Source: Haloplanus salinus (GTDB lineage Archaea; Halobacteriota; Halobacteria; Halobacteriales; Haloferacaceae). Taken from it: a DNA stretch of 64,000 nucleotides. A model generated the notes under the pieces. The model had not been told where the DNA came from. It saw nothing but the letters and a program-made list of their open reading frames with translations, and did no database searches. This document shows positions 16,013 to 25,703 of the stretch, piece by piece. The first letter of the stretch is position 1, and each line of letters begins with the position of its first letter. The position numbers were made by a program, and so were the translations under genes. The stretch is taken from NCBI RefSeq assembly GCF_003336245.1, contig NZ_QPHM01000001.1, forward strand, positions 558,001-622,000, given 5' to 3'.

Positions 16013-19000
16013 ATGAGAAATATGACCAAGCCACGGAGAGACGCCCACGCCGCTCAGGAGGGACTGGCTGACCCCACCGACGAGCGATCGAACTGTGGCG
16101 TCGGCGTCGTTCTCGACCTCGACGGCGACGACTCGCACGAGACTGTCGCCGACGGCATCGACCTGCTGATCAACCTCGAACACCGCGGAACCACGGGGGC
16201 CGAGGAGGCGACCGGCGACGGCGCCGGCATCATGCTCCAGCGACCGGACGACTTCTTCGACGCCGTCGTCGACGCCGACCTCCCCGACACGTACGCGGTC
16301 GGGTCGGTGTTCATGCCCCGTGACGGCGCTGCCCGGCAGGGCCTCATGACGATCTTCGAGCGGACGCTCGCCGAACACGGACTCGACGTGTTCCACTGGC
16401 GGGACGTTCCGACGGACAACACCGACCTCGGGCAGACCGCCCTCGACTCCGAACCCGACGTATACCAGCCGTTCGTTCGACCCACCGAAGGGATGGACGA
16501 CGACGGCTTCGACCGCGCGCTCTACGTCGCTCGCCGCGCCGTCGAGAACGCCGTCGAGGAACTCGACTCGGCCGGCGCCGATCGGTTCTACATCTGTTCG
16601 CTCGACCGAAAGACCCTGGTCTACAAGGGCCTGCTCAAGGCGACGCAGCTACCGACCTACTACCCCGACCTCGTCGACGAACGCGTCAAGTCGACGCTCG
16701 TGCTCGTTCACGCCCGGTTCTCGACGAACACGCTCGGTGCGTGGCATCTCGCACATCCCTACCGCAACATCATCCACAACGGCGAGTTCAACACCATTCG
16801 CGGCAACATCAACTGGATGCGGGCCCGCGAGACGGATCTCGAACAGCCGGACTTCGGCGACGACGTCGACACGCTGAAGCCAATCATCAACGACCCGAAC
16901 CAGAGCGACACGGCGTCGGTCGACAACGCCCTCGAACTGCTCGTACAGGGTGGGCGTGACCTCCCGCACGCGCTCCGGATGCTCATCCCCGAGGCGTTCC
17001 GCAAGAACGACGAGATGAGCCAGGAGCGCACGGACTTCTACGACTACCACGCGAGCCTCGTCGAACCGTGGGACGGGCCGGCGCTCGTCGTCGGCACGGA
17101 CGGCGACCAGATCGCCGCGGCGCTCGACCGCAACGGGCTTCGTCCCTGCCGGTACGACGTGACGGAGGACAACCGACTCGTCATGGCCAGCGAGGCGGGC
17201 GCCCTCGACGTCGATCCCGCGGACATCGAGGAACGCCACCGCCTCCAGCCCGGCCAACTACTCGTCGCCGACCCCGAACGGGGCCGGGTCGTCCCCGACG
17301 ACGAGGTGTTCGCCGACCTCACCGACGAGAAGTACGGCGAGTGGATCGACCGCGAACAGCGCCGCCTCAGCGACGGCGCGGACACCGACTACGAGCCCCG
17401 CGGCGGCGTCGACTCCCTACGCGCCCAACAGGCCGCCTTCGGTTACACGCACGACCAACTCGACCACCTCGTCGAGCCGATGGCCAAGGAGGGGAAAGAC
17501 CCCGTCGGCTCGATGGGTGACGACACGCCGCTGTCGGTGCTCTCCGATTTCAACCGGCCGCTGTTCACGTACTTCAAACAGCTGTTCGCGCAGGTGTCGA
17601 ACCCGCCCATCGACTACATCCGCGAGGAGTTGGTGACGAGCCTCGAATCCCGGCTCGGCCCCCAGCGCAACCTCCTCGACGAGACGCCGGAACACGCCCG
17701 CCAACTCGTCGTCGATTCGCCGGTCCTGACCGACGGTCAGGCGGCCGAAATCAAGTCCCTCGACGGCGAGTTCACCTCGGCCGTCGTCGACATGACCTAC
17801 GAGAGCGGCGGCAACCTCGAGGCTGCCGTCGAACGCCTTCGGCGCGCGGCCCGCGAGGCCATCGAGGCCGGCGCGGACATCGTCGTCCTCTCCGACCGGA
17901 ATACGGGTCCGGATCGGGTCCCGATCCCGAGTCTGCTCGCCACCGGCGGCGTCCACCACGCGCTCGTCCGCAACGGCCTCCGCAACCACGCCGGCCTCGT
18001 CGTCGAGTCCGGCGACCCGCGCGAAGTCCACCACCTCGCGACCCTCGTCGGGTACGGCGCCGACGCGGTCAACCCGTACCTCGCCTACCAGAGTATCTCC
18101 GACATCGTCGCCGGTCCGGACGGCGCAGACGAGGCCGAGGCCATCGCGAACTACAAACGGGCCCTCGAGGACGGTCTCCTGAAGACGATGGCGAAGATGG
18201 GCATCTCGACGGTTGAGAGCTACCAGGGCGCCCAGATCTTCGAGGCGGTCGGTCTCTCGTCCGATTTCGTCCGCGAGTACTTCGAGGGGACCGAAATCCG
18301 GACCGAGGGTATCGGCATCGCGGAACTCGAAGACGACCTCTTGACGCGACACGCCGTCGCCTACGGCGCCGATCCGGACCTCGAACGACAGGGCGAGTAC
18401 GAACACCGCTCGAACGGCATCCACCACCAGTGGAACCCGAAGACGGTCGGGACGCTCCAGCAGGCGGTCCGGTCGGGCAGTTACGATAAGTACCAGGAGT
18501 TCGCCGAGCTCATCAACGAACAGCAGGAGAACCTCCAGACGCTGCGCGGACTCTTGGAGTTCGATAGCGACCGCGAGTCCGTCCCGATCGACGAGGTGGA
18601 GCCGGTTCACGAAATCGTCACGCGGTTTGCGACTGCGTCGATGTCGCTCGGATCGCTCTCGCCCGAAGCCCACGAGACCAACTCCATCGCGATGAACCGT
18701 ATCGGCGGGAAGTCGGGGAGCGGCGAGGGCGGCGAACCGCCCGAGCGGTTCGGTACCGAGAAGGAGTGTAACATCAAGCAGGTCGCCTCCGGACGCTTCG
18801 GCGTCACGTCGAACTACCTCTCGTCGGCCGAGGAGATCCAGATCAAGATGGCCCAGGGCTCGAAGCCCGGGGAGGGGGGCCACCTGCCGGGGAAGAAGGT
18901 CAACGAGATGATCGCTCACGTCCGGTACTCCACGCCCGGCGTTGGCCTCATCTCGCCGCCGCCGCTGCACGACATCTACTCCATCGAGGACCTCAAGCAG

Positions 19001-20554
19001 CTGATCCACGACCTGAAGACGGCCAATCCCGAGGCCGACATCAACGTGAAACTCGTCGCCGAGGCAGGGATCGGCACCATCGCCGCCGGCGTCGCGAAGG
19101 CCAACGCCGACGTGGTCCACATCTCCGGTCACTCCGGCGGGACGGGCGCGTCGCCGAAGACGTCGATCAAGAACGCGGGGCTGCCGTGGGAACTCGGCGT
19201 TGCCGAGGCCAACCAGATGCTCCGCGCGACGGGGCTGCGCGACCGTATCCGTATCTCCGCCGACGGCGGGATGATGACCGGCCGCGACGTGGCCGTCGCC
19301 GCGCTGCTGGGCGCCGAGGAGTACGTCTTCGGCACCTCCAGTCTCGTCACCTCCGGCTGTGTAATGGCGCGCATCTGTCACACCAACAACTGTCCGACGG
19401 GCGTCGCTACGCAGGACGAGGACCTGCGCGACCGCTTCACCGGCCAGCCGGACCACGTGATCAACTACATGGTGTTCCTCGCCGAAGAGCTACGGGAGAT
19501 CATGGCCGAACTCGGCTTCCGGTCGGTCGAGGAGATGATCGGTCGACCCGGCCTCTTGACACAGGCCGAAACCGACCACCCGAAGGCCAAGCATCTCGAC
19601 CTCTCGGCCATCATCGCCGAACCCGAGGGCGGCGAGCGCCACAAGATCCGCGAGCAGAAACACGCGGACATCGAGACCCACATCGATCACGACCTGATCG
19701 GCGAGGCGTCCGACGCCATCGAGGAGGGCGAACCGATCCACATCCGCGACGACATCTCGAACGGGGACCGCGCCGTGGGAGCCATGCTCTCGAACCGCAT
19801 CTCGCGGCGCTACGGCGAGAGCGGACTCCCCGAGGACACCATCTCCTGTACCTTCGACGGTGTCGCCGGCCAGAGCTTTGGCGCCTTCCTCGCCAACGGC
19901 GTGACGATGGAACTCGTCGGCGCCGCCAACGACTACGTCGGCAAGGGACTCTCCGGCGGTAAGGTGATCGTTCGGACGCCCGGGACGGCCGCCTACGACC
20001 CCGCGGAGAACATCCTCGTCGGCAACGTCTGTCTCTACGGCGCGACGCAGGGCGAGCTCTACGTCAACGGTCTCGCCGGCGAGCGTTTCGCCGTCCGCAA
20101 CAGCGGCGTGAAGGCCGTCGTCGAAGGCGTGGGCGACCACGGCTGCGAGTACATGACCGGCGGCGTCGTGGCCGTCCTCGGCGAGACGGGGCGGAACTTC
20201 GCGGCCGGCATGTCCGGCGGCATCGCCTACGTCTACGACCCCGACGGGGACTTCGAGGACCGCGCCAACGAGGGGATGGTGACGATCCACCACGACCTCG
20301 AGGAGTCGGACGAGGCCATGCTCCGGCGGATGGTCGAGAACCACGCGGCGTACACCGACAGCGACCGCGCGGCGGCGCTCCTCGACGACTGGGGCAACGA
20401 GGTGCTGAACTTCACGAAAGTGATGCCCGACGCCTACGCCGAGGTCATCGCGGAGGAGAGCCGCGAGGACGTGCGTACCGACCTTCCCGAACCGGCGTCG
20501 AAGGCCGGTAGCACCGAAATCGGAACGGGAACGGTTCAGACCGGCGACGACTGA
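16013..20554 (+). CDS. gltB: Glutamate synthase, large subunit
   Basis: 1513 residues with the complete large-subunit order: class II glutamine amidotransferase (about 28-430; candidate N-terminal nucleophile Cys28 in SNCGVGV, implying removal of a propeptide), central domain, FMN-binding synthase domain (about 840-1210, with GEGGHLPGKKV and ISGHSGGTGASPKTS), a 3Fe-4S site CVMARICHTNNC, and the C-terminal GXGXG domain (about 1290-1490). It makes glutamate from glutamine and 2-oxoglutarate. No small (NADPH) subunit is adjacent, so the electron donor, ferredoxin or NAD(P)H, is open. ATG 16013 is favoured over 16022 by the Shine-Dalgarno spacing. Confidence 0.96.
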   Translation: MRNMTKPRRDAHAAQEGLADPTDERSNCGVGVVLDLDGDDSHETVADGIDLLINLEHRGTTGAEEATGDGAGIMLQRPDDFFDAVVDADLPDTYAVGSVFMPRDGAARQGLMTIFERTLAEHGLDVFHWRDVPTDNTDLGQTALDSEPDVYQPFVRPTEGMDDDGFDRALYVARRAVENAVEELDSAGADRFYICSLDRKTLVYKGLLKATQLPTYYPDLVDERVKSTLVLVHARFSTNTLGAWHLAHPYRNIIHNGEFNTIRGNINWMRARETDLEQPDFGDDVDTLKPIINDPNQSDTASVDNALELLVQGGRDLPHALRMLIPEAFRKNDEMSQERTDFYDYHASLVEPWDGPALVVGTDGDQIAAALDRNGLRPCRYDVTEDNRLVMASEAGALDVDPADIEERHRLQPGQLLVADPERGRVVPDDEVFADLTDEKYGEWIDREQRRLSDGADTDYEPRGGVDSLRAQQAAFGYTHDQLDHLVEPMAKEGKDPVGSMGDDTPLSVLSDFNRPLFTYFKQLFAQVSNPPIDYIREELVTSLESRLGPQRNLLDETPEHARQLVVDSPVLTDGQAAEIKSLDGEFTSAVVDMTYESGGNLEAAVERLRRAAREAIEAGADIVVLSDRNTGPDRVPIPSLLATGGVHHALVRNGLRNHAGLVVESGDPREVHHLATLVGYGADAVNPYLAYQSISDIVAGPDGADEAEAIANYKRALEDGLLKTMAKMGISTVESYQGAQIFEAVGLSSDFVREYFEGTEIRTEGIGIAELEDDLLTRHAVAYGADPDLERQGEYEHRSNGIHHQWNPKTVGTLQQAVRSGSYDKYQEFAELINEQQENLQTLRGLLEFDSDRESVPIDEVEPVHEIVTRFATASMSLGSLSPEAHETNSIAMNRIGGKSGSGEGGEPPERFGTEKECNIKQVASGRFGVTSNYLSSAEEIQIKMAQGSKPGEGGHLPGKKVNEMIAHVRYSTPGVGLISPPPLHDIYSIEDLKQLIHDLKTANPEADINVKLVAEAGIGTIAAGVAKANADVVHISGHSGGTGASPKTSIKNAGLPWELGVAEANQMLRATGLRDRIRISADGGMMTGRDVAVAALLGAEEYVFGTSSLVTSGCVMARICHTNNCPTGVATQDEDLRDRFTGQPDHVINYMVFLAEELREIMAELGFRSVEEMIGRPGLLTQAETDHPKAKHLDLSAIIAEPEGGERHKIREQKHADIETHIDHDLIGEASDAIEEGEPIHIRDDISNGDRAVGAMLSNRISRRYGESGLPEDTISCTFDGVAGQSFGAFLANGVTMELVGAANDYVGKGLSGGKVIVRTPGTAAYDPAENILVGNVCLYGATQGELYVNGLAGERFAVRNSGVKAVVEGVGDHGCEYMTGGVVAVLGETGRNFAAGMSGGIAYVYDPDGDFEDRANEGMVTIHHDLEESDEAMLRRMVENHAAYTDSDRAAALLDDWGNEVLNFTKVMPDAYAEVIAEESREDVRTDLPEPASKAGSTEIGTGTVQTGDD

Positions 20555-20599
20555 CGGCGCTCCGTCTCGAACCGCCACAGAAGTCGGCCGACGCTGGCG

Positions 20600-21295
20600 C
20601 TACGAGTTCGTGTCCGCGTCCCGTTCCTCGATACCCGGCACTTCTTTTTCGAGCCACTCGCGGAACCACGTCACGCGCTTGAGCCGCTGGTGAGCGACGC
20701 TCTCGGCCGCGTCGCTCTCGACCCGGTCGGCGGCGTCGTGACCGCGTTCGAGGACCCGGTCGATCATCTCGCCCGCGTCCATGTGGGTGCGCGATTCGTA
20801 CCCCATCCGCAGGAGCATCAACACGGCGCCGTTTGCGCCGATCTTGTCGAGGATGTCGGCCTCGATCAGACACTGCGTCTCCAGCGAAACGTCGTCGAGG
20901 GAGCCCTGGTAGGAGTGGTCGCGGACGGACTGCGTCACCTGATCGACGAACGACTGTGGGTAGTCACCACGCGTCGTGAGGTACTCACGGGCGACGCGCG
21001 CGCCCTCGTCGGCGTGGCGTTCCTGCTCGGCTTCGAGTTTCGCGATGTCGTGAAACAGCGCCGCCACGCGAACCACGTCGACGTCGGCGCCTTCGCGACG
21101 GGCGATGTCGGCGGCCAGATCGACGACGTTCAGCGTATGGTTGAATCGGTACTCGGCGCTGTGCCACGGATACCACCGCATCCGTCCGCCGTCGTCCTCG
21201 TTCTCGACGCTCGCGGCGAGATAATCCGAGACGAACCCTTTCATCTCCTCGAACGCCGCATCCGAGACGGCGGACTCCTTTATTTCAATGCCCAC
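20600..21295 (-). CDS. HD-domain phosphohydrolase
   Basis: 231 residues from GTG 21295, which has GGAGGTG (21301-21307) five bases upstream on the minus strand. HD-domain landmarks: YRFNHTLNVVDLAADIAR (first His), AALFHDIAKLE (the HD pair) and IEADILDKIG (last Asp), the metal-binding set of this hydrolase superfamily. The family hydrolyses phosphomonoesters or nucleotides; the substrate is unknown. Convergent with gltB with a 45-base gap and followed upstream by the exported-protein locus. Confidence 0.88.
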   Translation of the reverse strand: MGIEIKESAVSDAAFEEMKGFVSDYLAASVENEDDGGRMRWYPWHSAEYRFNHTLNVVDLAADIARREGADVDVVRVAALFHDIAKLEAEQERHADEGARVAREYLTTRGDYPQSFVDQVTQSVRDHSYQGSLDDVSLETQCLIEADILDKIGANGAVLMLLRMGYESRTHMDAGEMIDRVLERGHDAADRVESDAAESVAHQRLKRVTWFREWLEKEVPGIEERDADTNS

Positions 21296-21370
21296 GGTTC
21301 CACCTCCGTTGCGTTCGTGTCGCTCTCATTATCCAAAAAAGGGGTGTTCGACTATTAGTCGTTACGACAG

Positions 21371-21589
21371 TCAGACGGACCCGACCGACACCAGAACGAG
21401 CACCGCGTAGAGGTAGATCAGTGCCAGAATGACGTTTCGCTTCGGTGCGTGCGAGCGCATCCCCGAGCGCCTGAGGAGCCACGAGCCAGTGCCGACGAAG
21501 GGACCGACCCATCGACGGGTCGACTGGTTGCTGATCGCGCGCCGAAACCGACAGGCCGCTCGGAACAGTTCGACAACATCGAGCGTCAT
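21371..21589 (-). CDS. Small membrane protein at the end of the SD-repeat operon
   Basis: 72 residues; its ATG overlaps the stop of the Ser-Asp repeat gene (ATGA), so it is translationally coupled. The N-terminal half is basic (FRAACRFRRAISNQSTRR) and the C-terminus is one hydrophobic helix, NVILALIYLYAVLVLVSVGSV. No family is recognised. The position suggests a membrane partner for the repeat protein, which itself lacks a C-terminal anchor; this is inference. Confidence 0.65.
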   Translation of the reverse strand: MTLDVVELFRAACRFRRAISNQSTRRWVGPFVGTGSWLLRRSGMRSHAPKRNVILALIYLYAVLVLVSVGSV

Positions 21590-23610
21590 TGTGAGTCGTC
21601 GCCGGAGGTGCCTCCATCCGATCCACCGTCACTCGATCCCCCATCGTCCGATCCGTCGGTCGAGTCACTGTCGTCCGATCCGTCGGTCGAGTCACTGTCG
21701 TCCGATCCGTCGTCCGAATCACCACCGTCCGACCCGCCATCGTCCGAATCACTATCGTCCGACCCGCCATCGTCCGAATCACTATCGTCCGACCCGCCAT
21801 CGTCCGAATCACTATCGTCCGACCCACCGTCACTCGATTCCCCATCGTCCGACCCACCGTCACTCGATTCCCCATCGTCCGACCCACCGTCACTCGATTC
21901 CCCATCGTCCGACCCACCGTCACTCGATTCCCCATCGTCCGACCCGCTATCGCCCGAGCCGTCGGTCGAGTCACCGTCGTCCGATCCGTCGTCCGATCCG
22001 TCGTCCGAACCGCCAGCACCCGATTTGCCGTCGTCCGAGTCACCGCCGTCCGATCCATCGTCCGATCCGTCGTCCGAACCGCCAGCACCCGATTTGCCGC
22101 CGTCCGAGTCACCGTCGGTCGATCCGTCGTCTGAATCGCCACCGTCCGATCCGCTGTCGTCCGCTCCGCCGTCCGAACCACCAGCGGCCGACTCATCGTC
22201 GCTCGACTCGCCGTCGTCCGAGCCCCCGTCACTCGATTCGTCGTCCGTCCCATCGTCCGACTCGCCGTCGTCCGTCCCATCGTCCGACTCGCCGTCGTCC
22301 GTCCCATCGTCCGACTCGCCATCGTCCGACTCGCCGTCGTCCATCCCATCGTCCGACTCGCCATCGTCCGTCCCATCGTCCGACTCGCCGCCACTCGATT
22401 CGTCGTCGGTCGACCCACCGTCTGAATCTCCATCGTCCGAACCGCTGTCGTCCGTCCCATCGTCCGAGCCGCCGTCGTCCGACCCACCGTCGCTCGACTC
22501 GCCGTCGTCCGACCCACCGTCGCTCGATTCGTCGCCGTCCGTCCCACCGTCGCTCGACTGCTCGTCGTCCGACCCACCGTCGCTCGACTGCTCGTCGTCC
22601 GTCCCATCGTCCGACTCGCCGTCGTCCGACCCACCGTCGCTCGACTGCTCGTCGTCCGACCCACCGTCGCTCGACTGCTCGTCGTCCGACCCACCGTCGC
22701 CCGACTCACCGTCACTCGATTTGCCGTCGTCCGACCCACCGTCGTCCGAGCGCTCCTCGCCTGACGATTCTTCCGAACCATCGTCGCCGGGCGATTCCCC
22801 GTCCGAACTGCCGTCACCCGACGAATCCTCCGAACCATCGTCGGTCGAGTCCCCGCCGTCGGTCGAGTCGTCGGACGGGCCGTTCGCGTCGTCCGTCGGC
22901 TCGTCGGGCGACGTATCGGAGTCCGCTCCGGATGCACCGCCGCGCGGACGTGAGTCGTCGTCGGTGTCTTGCTCTTCCGTTGGCGTGGGCGTCGCCGTCG
23001 GCTCGGGCGTGGCCGTCGGCGTCGGCGTCGGCGTGGCCGTCGGCGTCGGCGTTGCCGTCGGTGTCGTCCCGTTGCTCGACGTGGTGTTCACCCCGACGGC
23101 GGACCCGTTGAGTTGCGTGGGCTGTGATTCGTTGGGGACGAACACCGCGAACGGGCTGAAGCTTTCCGTGTACGCCGAGAGGTGGATCATCCAGCCCTCG
23201 GTCTGCCACTCAACCGACGTATTGAGATGCTTCCACTCCCCGTCGTGCCGGTGAGCAATGGTGGCGTCTTTCGGCGACGAGCCGTCGAAGGCGGACGGGC
23301 GGAGCCAAACCGAAACCTTGGCACACCCGTCGCGTTCCGGAACTTCGAAGTCCCGAATGCTCCTCATCTCGTCCGCATCGGGTGAAGTTTCGACGACGTT
23401 GTTCCCGTCGACCGCGTCACAGGAAACGTTGTACACCTGATACTGGTTGTTCTGGACGACCTGTTCGACCGAGAGAGTTCCGGTGGTGTTCTCGACGTCG
23501 GAGAGGACGGCGTACGTCCCGCCGCCGGCGCCGGACACGACGACGGCAAAGACCACGAGGAGCGTGATCACGGCCGTCCAGTCGAACCCGGGGTCGTCGA
23601 GCCGCGACAT
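21586..23610 (-). CDS. Ser-Asp repeat surface protein with SipW-type N-terminus
   Basis: 674 residues. Residues 1-55 carry a membrane helix (VITLLVVFAVVVSGAGGG) followed by TYAVLSDVENTTGTL, the pattern of SipW-dependent substrates. Residues 60-185 are globular and resemble the PGF-pre-PGF type domain (KHLNTSVEWQTEGW, SFSPFAVF). Then a Thr-Pro stalk (about 190-215) and roughly 430 residues of SDDGGSDDGES-type repeats to the end. No C-terminal anchor or sorting motif is seen. Probably exported and cell-surface or extracellular, with the repeat as an extremely acidic stalk. Second substrate-like gene of the operon; overlaps both neighbours. The repeat region keeps long open frames on the opposite strand, which are shadows. 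Confidence 0.85.
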   Translation of the reverse strand: MSRLDDPGFDWTAVITLLVVFAVVVSGAGGGTYAVLSDVENTTGTLSVEQVVQNNQYQVYNVSCDAVDGNNVVETSPDADEMRSIRDFEVPERDGCAKVSVWLRPSAFDGSSPKDATIAHRHDGEWKHLNTSVEWQTEGWMIHLSAYTESFSPFAVFVPNESQPTQLNGSAVGVNTTSSNGTTPTATPTPTATPTPTPTATPEPTATPTPTEEQDTDDDSRPRGGASGADSDTSPDEPTDDANGPSDDSTDGGDSTDDGSEDSSGDGSSDGESPGDDGSEESSGEERSDDGGSDDGKSSDGESGDGGSDDEQSSDGGSDDEQSSDGGSDDGESDDGTDDEQSSDGGSDDEQSSDGGTDGDESSDGGSDDGESSDGGSDDGGSDDGTDDSGSDDGDSDGGSTDDESSGGESDDGTDDGESDDGMDDGESDDGESDDGTDDGESDDGTDDGESDDGTDDESSDGGSDDGESSDDESAAGGSDGGADDSGSDGGDSDDGSTDGDSDGGKSGAGGSDDGSDDGSDGGDSDDGKSGAGGSDDGSDDGSDDGDSTDGSGDSGSDDGESSDGGSDDGESSDGGSDDGESSDGGSDDGESSDGGSDDSDSDDGGSDDSDSDDGGSDDSDSDDGGSDGGDSDDGSDDSDSTDGSDDSDSTDGSDDGGSSDGGSDGGTSGDDSQ
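21610..22890 (-). repeat. Low-complexity Ser/Asp/Gly codon repeat
   Basis: Tandem degenerate copies of units such as GGTGGGTCGGACGAC and GGCGAGTCGGACGAT (minus strand), mostly multiples of 3 between 9 and 33 bases, with near-identical blocks (for example a 33-base unit repeated four times near 21820-21945). Encodes the Ser-Asp stalk. It is not a CRISPR array: there are no unique spacers and the phase is coding. Confidence 0.9.
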
Positions 23611-24596
23611 CAGGGCTCACCCCCGTCGGTGCATTCCCACCCACCGTCGTCGAACTCGTACTTACAGCCGTCCTCGCCGTTACAGAAGTTCGAACTACTG
23701 CGAGAGGTGTTCGCGTACCTGTTACCACGTCCGTCCAGTTTCGGGTACGTGGTCCCGTCGTTGACGCCGACCGTGAGCGAGTCCTGACTCACGTAAGTGA
23801 AGACCTCGATGGTCCGTCCGTACTTGATCGCGATCGTTTCGACCGTGTCGGGGGTCGTGTACGCGTCGGTGTCGAGCAGGAGCGTCCGACCCTCGTCGGT
23901 CAACTGCGGTGTGAAATCGGTGTCGAGCGCCGGACTACCACAGAACGCCACCCAACTTATCGCGGACACGACGCCGTTCCCGCCCGAAGGATCACCCGTC
24001 GGATCGCCACAGTCCACACAGGACCACGGTGGCTCGATATCGCTCGGGTCGGAGACGTGTCGGGTTTGTGTCGCGTAGAAGTCGAACGAGAGCGACACGT
24101 CGGTATCCTCAACCCATTCCCGAAGCTCCCACTCGGCGACGAGCAGCCACTCCGCGTCGGGATCGAGCGTGCCGACGAACTGACCCGTCCCGAAACGGTC
24201 GCGTGCCTCACGGAGGGGAATATATCCGTCCGTGATCGGCGTGTCTATCTCCCCGTCTCCGCTGGTGTCGACACCGTATCGAACGTACAGCGCCTCTTCG
24301 ATGTCCAGACACTGTGTACACTCCGTCCGGAACCAGACGTAGGACGGGTTGTCGACGAGGGTGAGTCGGACCTCACGGCTTCCACTCTCGCCCGTCGATA
24401 TCGTCCCGAGCGAGTCCTCGTTCCCCCACGACGGCTCGGCCTCTAAGTCGACCACGCCGGCCGACACCGTCGACTCGCCGAACGACTCCGAGTCGTGAAA
24501 CAGTGCGGCTGCTCCGCCCCCGGTCGACGCCGCAGCTCCCACGGTGGTCAGCGCCCACAGGAGCTTCCGACGCGACAGGGAGCGGGAGTCGGTCAC
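23610..24596 (-). CDS. Exported TasA/CalY-like protein with SipW-type signal
   Basis: 328 residues. The N-terminus LSRRKLLWALTTVGAAAS combines a twin-arginine-like motif with AALFHDSESFGESTVSAG, the hallmark of SipW-cognate signals (TasA, CalY/camelysin). The mature part is a beta-rich domain (VDLEAEPSW..., SREVRLTLVDNPSYVW) with paired cysteines (CTQC, CVDC), followed by a second Cys-containing domain ending CNGEDGCKYEFDD. Likely extracellular, perhaps fibre- or biofilm-forming as TasA is, but that is by family analogy. Its ATG overlaps the stop of the signal peptidase gene, so enzyme and substrate are coupled. Confidence 0.8.
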   Translation of the reverse strand: MTDSRSLSRRKLLWALTTVGAAASTGGGAAALFHDSESFGESTVSAGVVDLEAEPSWGNEDSLGTISTGESGSREVRLTLVDNPSYVWFRTECTQCLDIEEALYVRYGVDTSGDGEIDTPITDGYIPLREARDRFGTGQFVGTLDPDAEWLLVAEWELREWVEDTDVSLSFDFYATQTRHVSDPSDIEPPWSCVDCGDPTGDPSGGNGVVSAISWVAFCGSPALDTDFTPQLTDEGRTLLLDTDAYTTPDTVETIAIKYGRTIEVFTYVSQDSLTVGVNDGTTYPKLDGRGNRYANTSRSSSNFCNGEDGCKYEFDDGGWECTDGGEP

Positions 24597-25690
24597 GTCC
24601 CATCACCGTCCGTTGTCGAAGGGTCGCCGTCCGCCGATTCGGCTGCGTCGTCCCCCTCGACGGCCGTCCCGCCGTCCGTTTCGGGAGCGGTGCGGTGCAG
24701 ATACAGGGCGTCGTCCCGGGTCATGTAGTACGTATCCTGCTCCTCGTCGTAGATGACCCAGTCGTCGCGGTCCAGCGCCATCTGAACCAGCGACTCGACC
24801 GATTCCAGCGGGATAGTGGTTCGATCACTGATCCCCGCCGGAAGCTTGCCACGCCGAACGACGCCGTCCACGGAACGGGTCGCCCCGGTACTTCCACCCG
24901 AACCACGGCTGGCCACGTAGAGCACGAGACAGAACAGGAAGCCGATACCCGTCCCGGTCGCGACGGCGATGGACCACGCCTCCCGGGTGGTGTACGCGAC
25001 GTACCCGCTGTACGGGACGTACAGTCCGAACAGAAGCAGGACCAACTGGAGGCTCGAACGGGTGAGGGTGAACCCGTCGGAGCCGGAGCCGGAGTCGGTC
25101 TCGGCCTCGGTCTCGCCGGTCGTCGTCACCGTCGTCGCCTCGTCCGCGGCGGTCGAGTCGGCCTCGACCTCCGGTTCGCGAACCGATTTCACCAGTTCCC
25201 AGAGCTCCGAGAGGACGAACAGCGCCATCGGCGTGAGCACGAGCACGAGGAAGCCAAGCTGCGTGTTTGCGAACTGGACCACGTGGCCGATGAACGGGAT
25301 CACGAAGATGACCTCACCGACCACCCGGTCGTGTGAAACTGTACCACGGTCACGCTCCTCGTTGGCGTCGCCTTTCGTGACGTACGCGACGCCGTCGTCC
25401 GTCGACTGCTTCTCGATCACGCGGTGGGTCGTCGGCGTGTCACTTCCCTGCCGCTGGTACGTGATGATATCCCGCTGCTCGACCTTGGAGGCCGACACCT
25501 CCCGGACGATGACGGCGTCACCCGGACTCATCCGCGGCTCCATGCTGCCGGAGAGGACGACGAGTCCGTGATCCGCCCCGACGACGGCCGGAACCGCGTA
25601 CACGACGAAGGGTGCGACGACGGCGACGATTACGAGCACCGCCAAGACGTTCACCGCCAGCCGCGGCACTCCACGGTCGCCGAGATTCAC
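24593..25690 (-). CDS. Signal peptidase I, SipW/archaeal type
   Basis: 365 residues from GTG 25690, chosen because GGAGGTG (minus strand, 25697-25703) sits six bases upstream; GTG 25699 overlaps that site. An N-terminal helix leads to the catalytic serine in VLSGSMEPRMSPGD, and PTTHRVIEK supplies the His that replaces Lys in the SipW/Sec11 class. Further helices lie near residues 135-160 and 220-270, and an acidic tail ends the protein. It removes signal peptides at the outer face of the membrane; the coupled downstream genes are its likely dedicated substrates. Confidence 0.88.
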   Translation of the reverse strand: MNLGDRGVPRLAVNVLAVLVIVAVVAPFVVYAVPAVVGADHGLVVLSGSMEPRMSPGDAVIVREVSASKVEQRDIITYQRQGSDTPTTHRVIEKQSTDDGVAYVTKGDANEERDRGTVSHDRVVGEVIFVIPFIGHVVQFANTQLGFLVLVLTPMALFVLSELWELVKSVREPEVEADSTAADEATTVTTTGETEAETDSGSGSDGFTLTRSSLQLVLLLFGLYVPYSGYVAYTTREAWSIAVATGTGIGFLFCLVLYVASRGSGGSTGATRSVDGVVRRGKLPAGISDRTTIPLESVESLVQMALDRDDWVIYDEEQDTYYMTRDDALYLHRTAPETDGGTAVEGDDAAESADGDPSTTDGDGT

Positions 25691-25696
25691 ACTCGA

Positions 25697-25703
25697 CACC
25701 TCC
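25697..25703 (-). promoter_or_regulatory. Shine-Dalgarno site of the signal peptidase gene
   Basis: GGAGGTG on the minus strand, six bases before GTG 25690. Perfect anti-SD match; fixes the start and implies a leadered transcript, unlike most genes around it. Confidence 0.7.

Noticed and set aside
21610-22890. CRISPR-like tandem repeats
   Set aside because: Units are coding, contiguous and lack unique spacers; no cas gene is near.
21429-23254. Open frames of 560-601 codons on the plus strand opposite the Ser-Asp repeat gene
   Set aside because: They are strings of His/Arg/Pro or Ser/Pro repeats produced by the repeat's base composition; the minus-strand frame has the signal peptide, globular head and operon overlaps.
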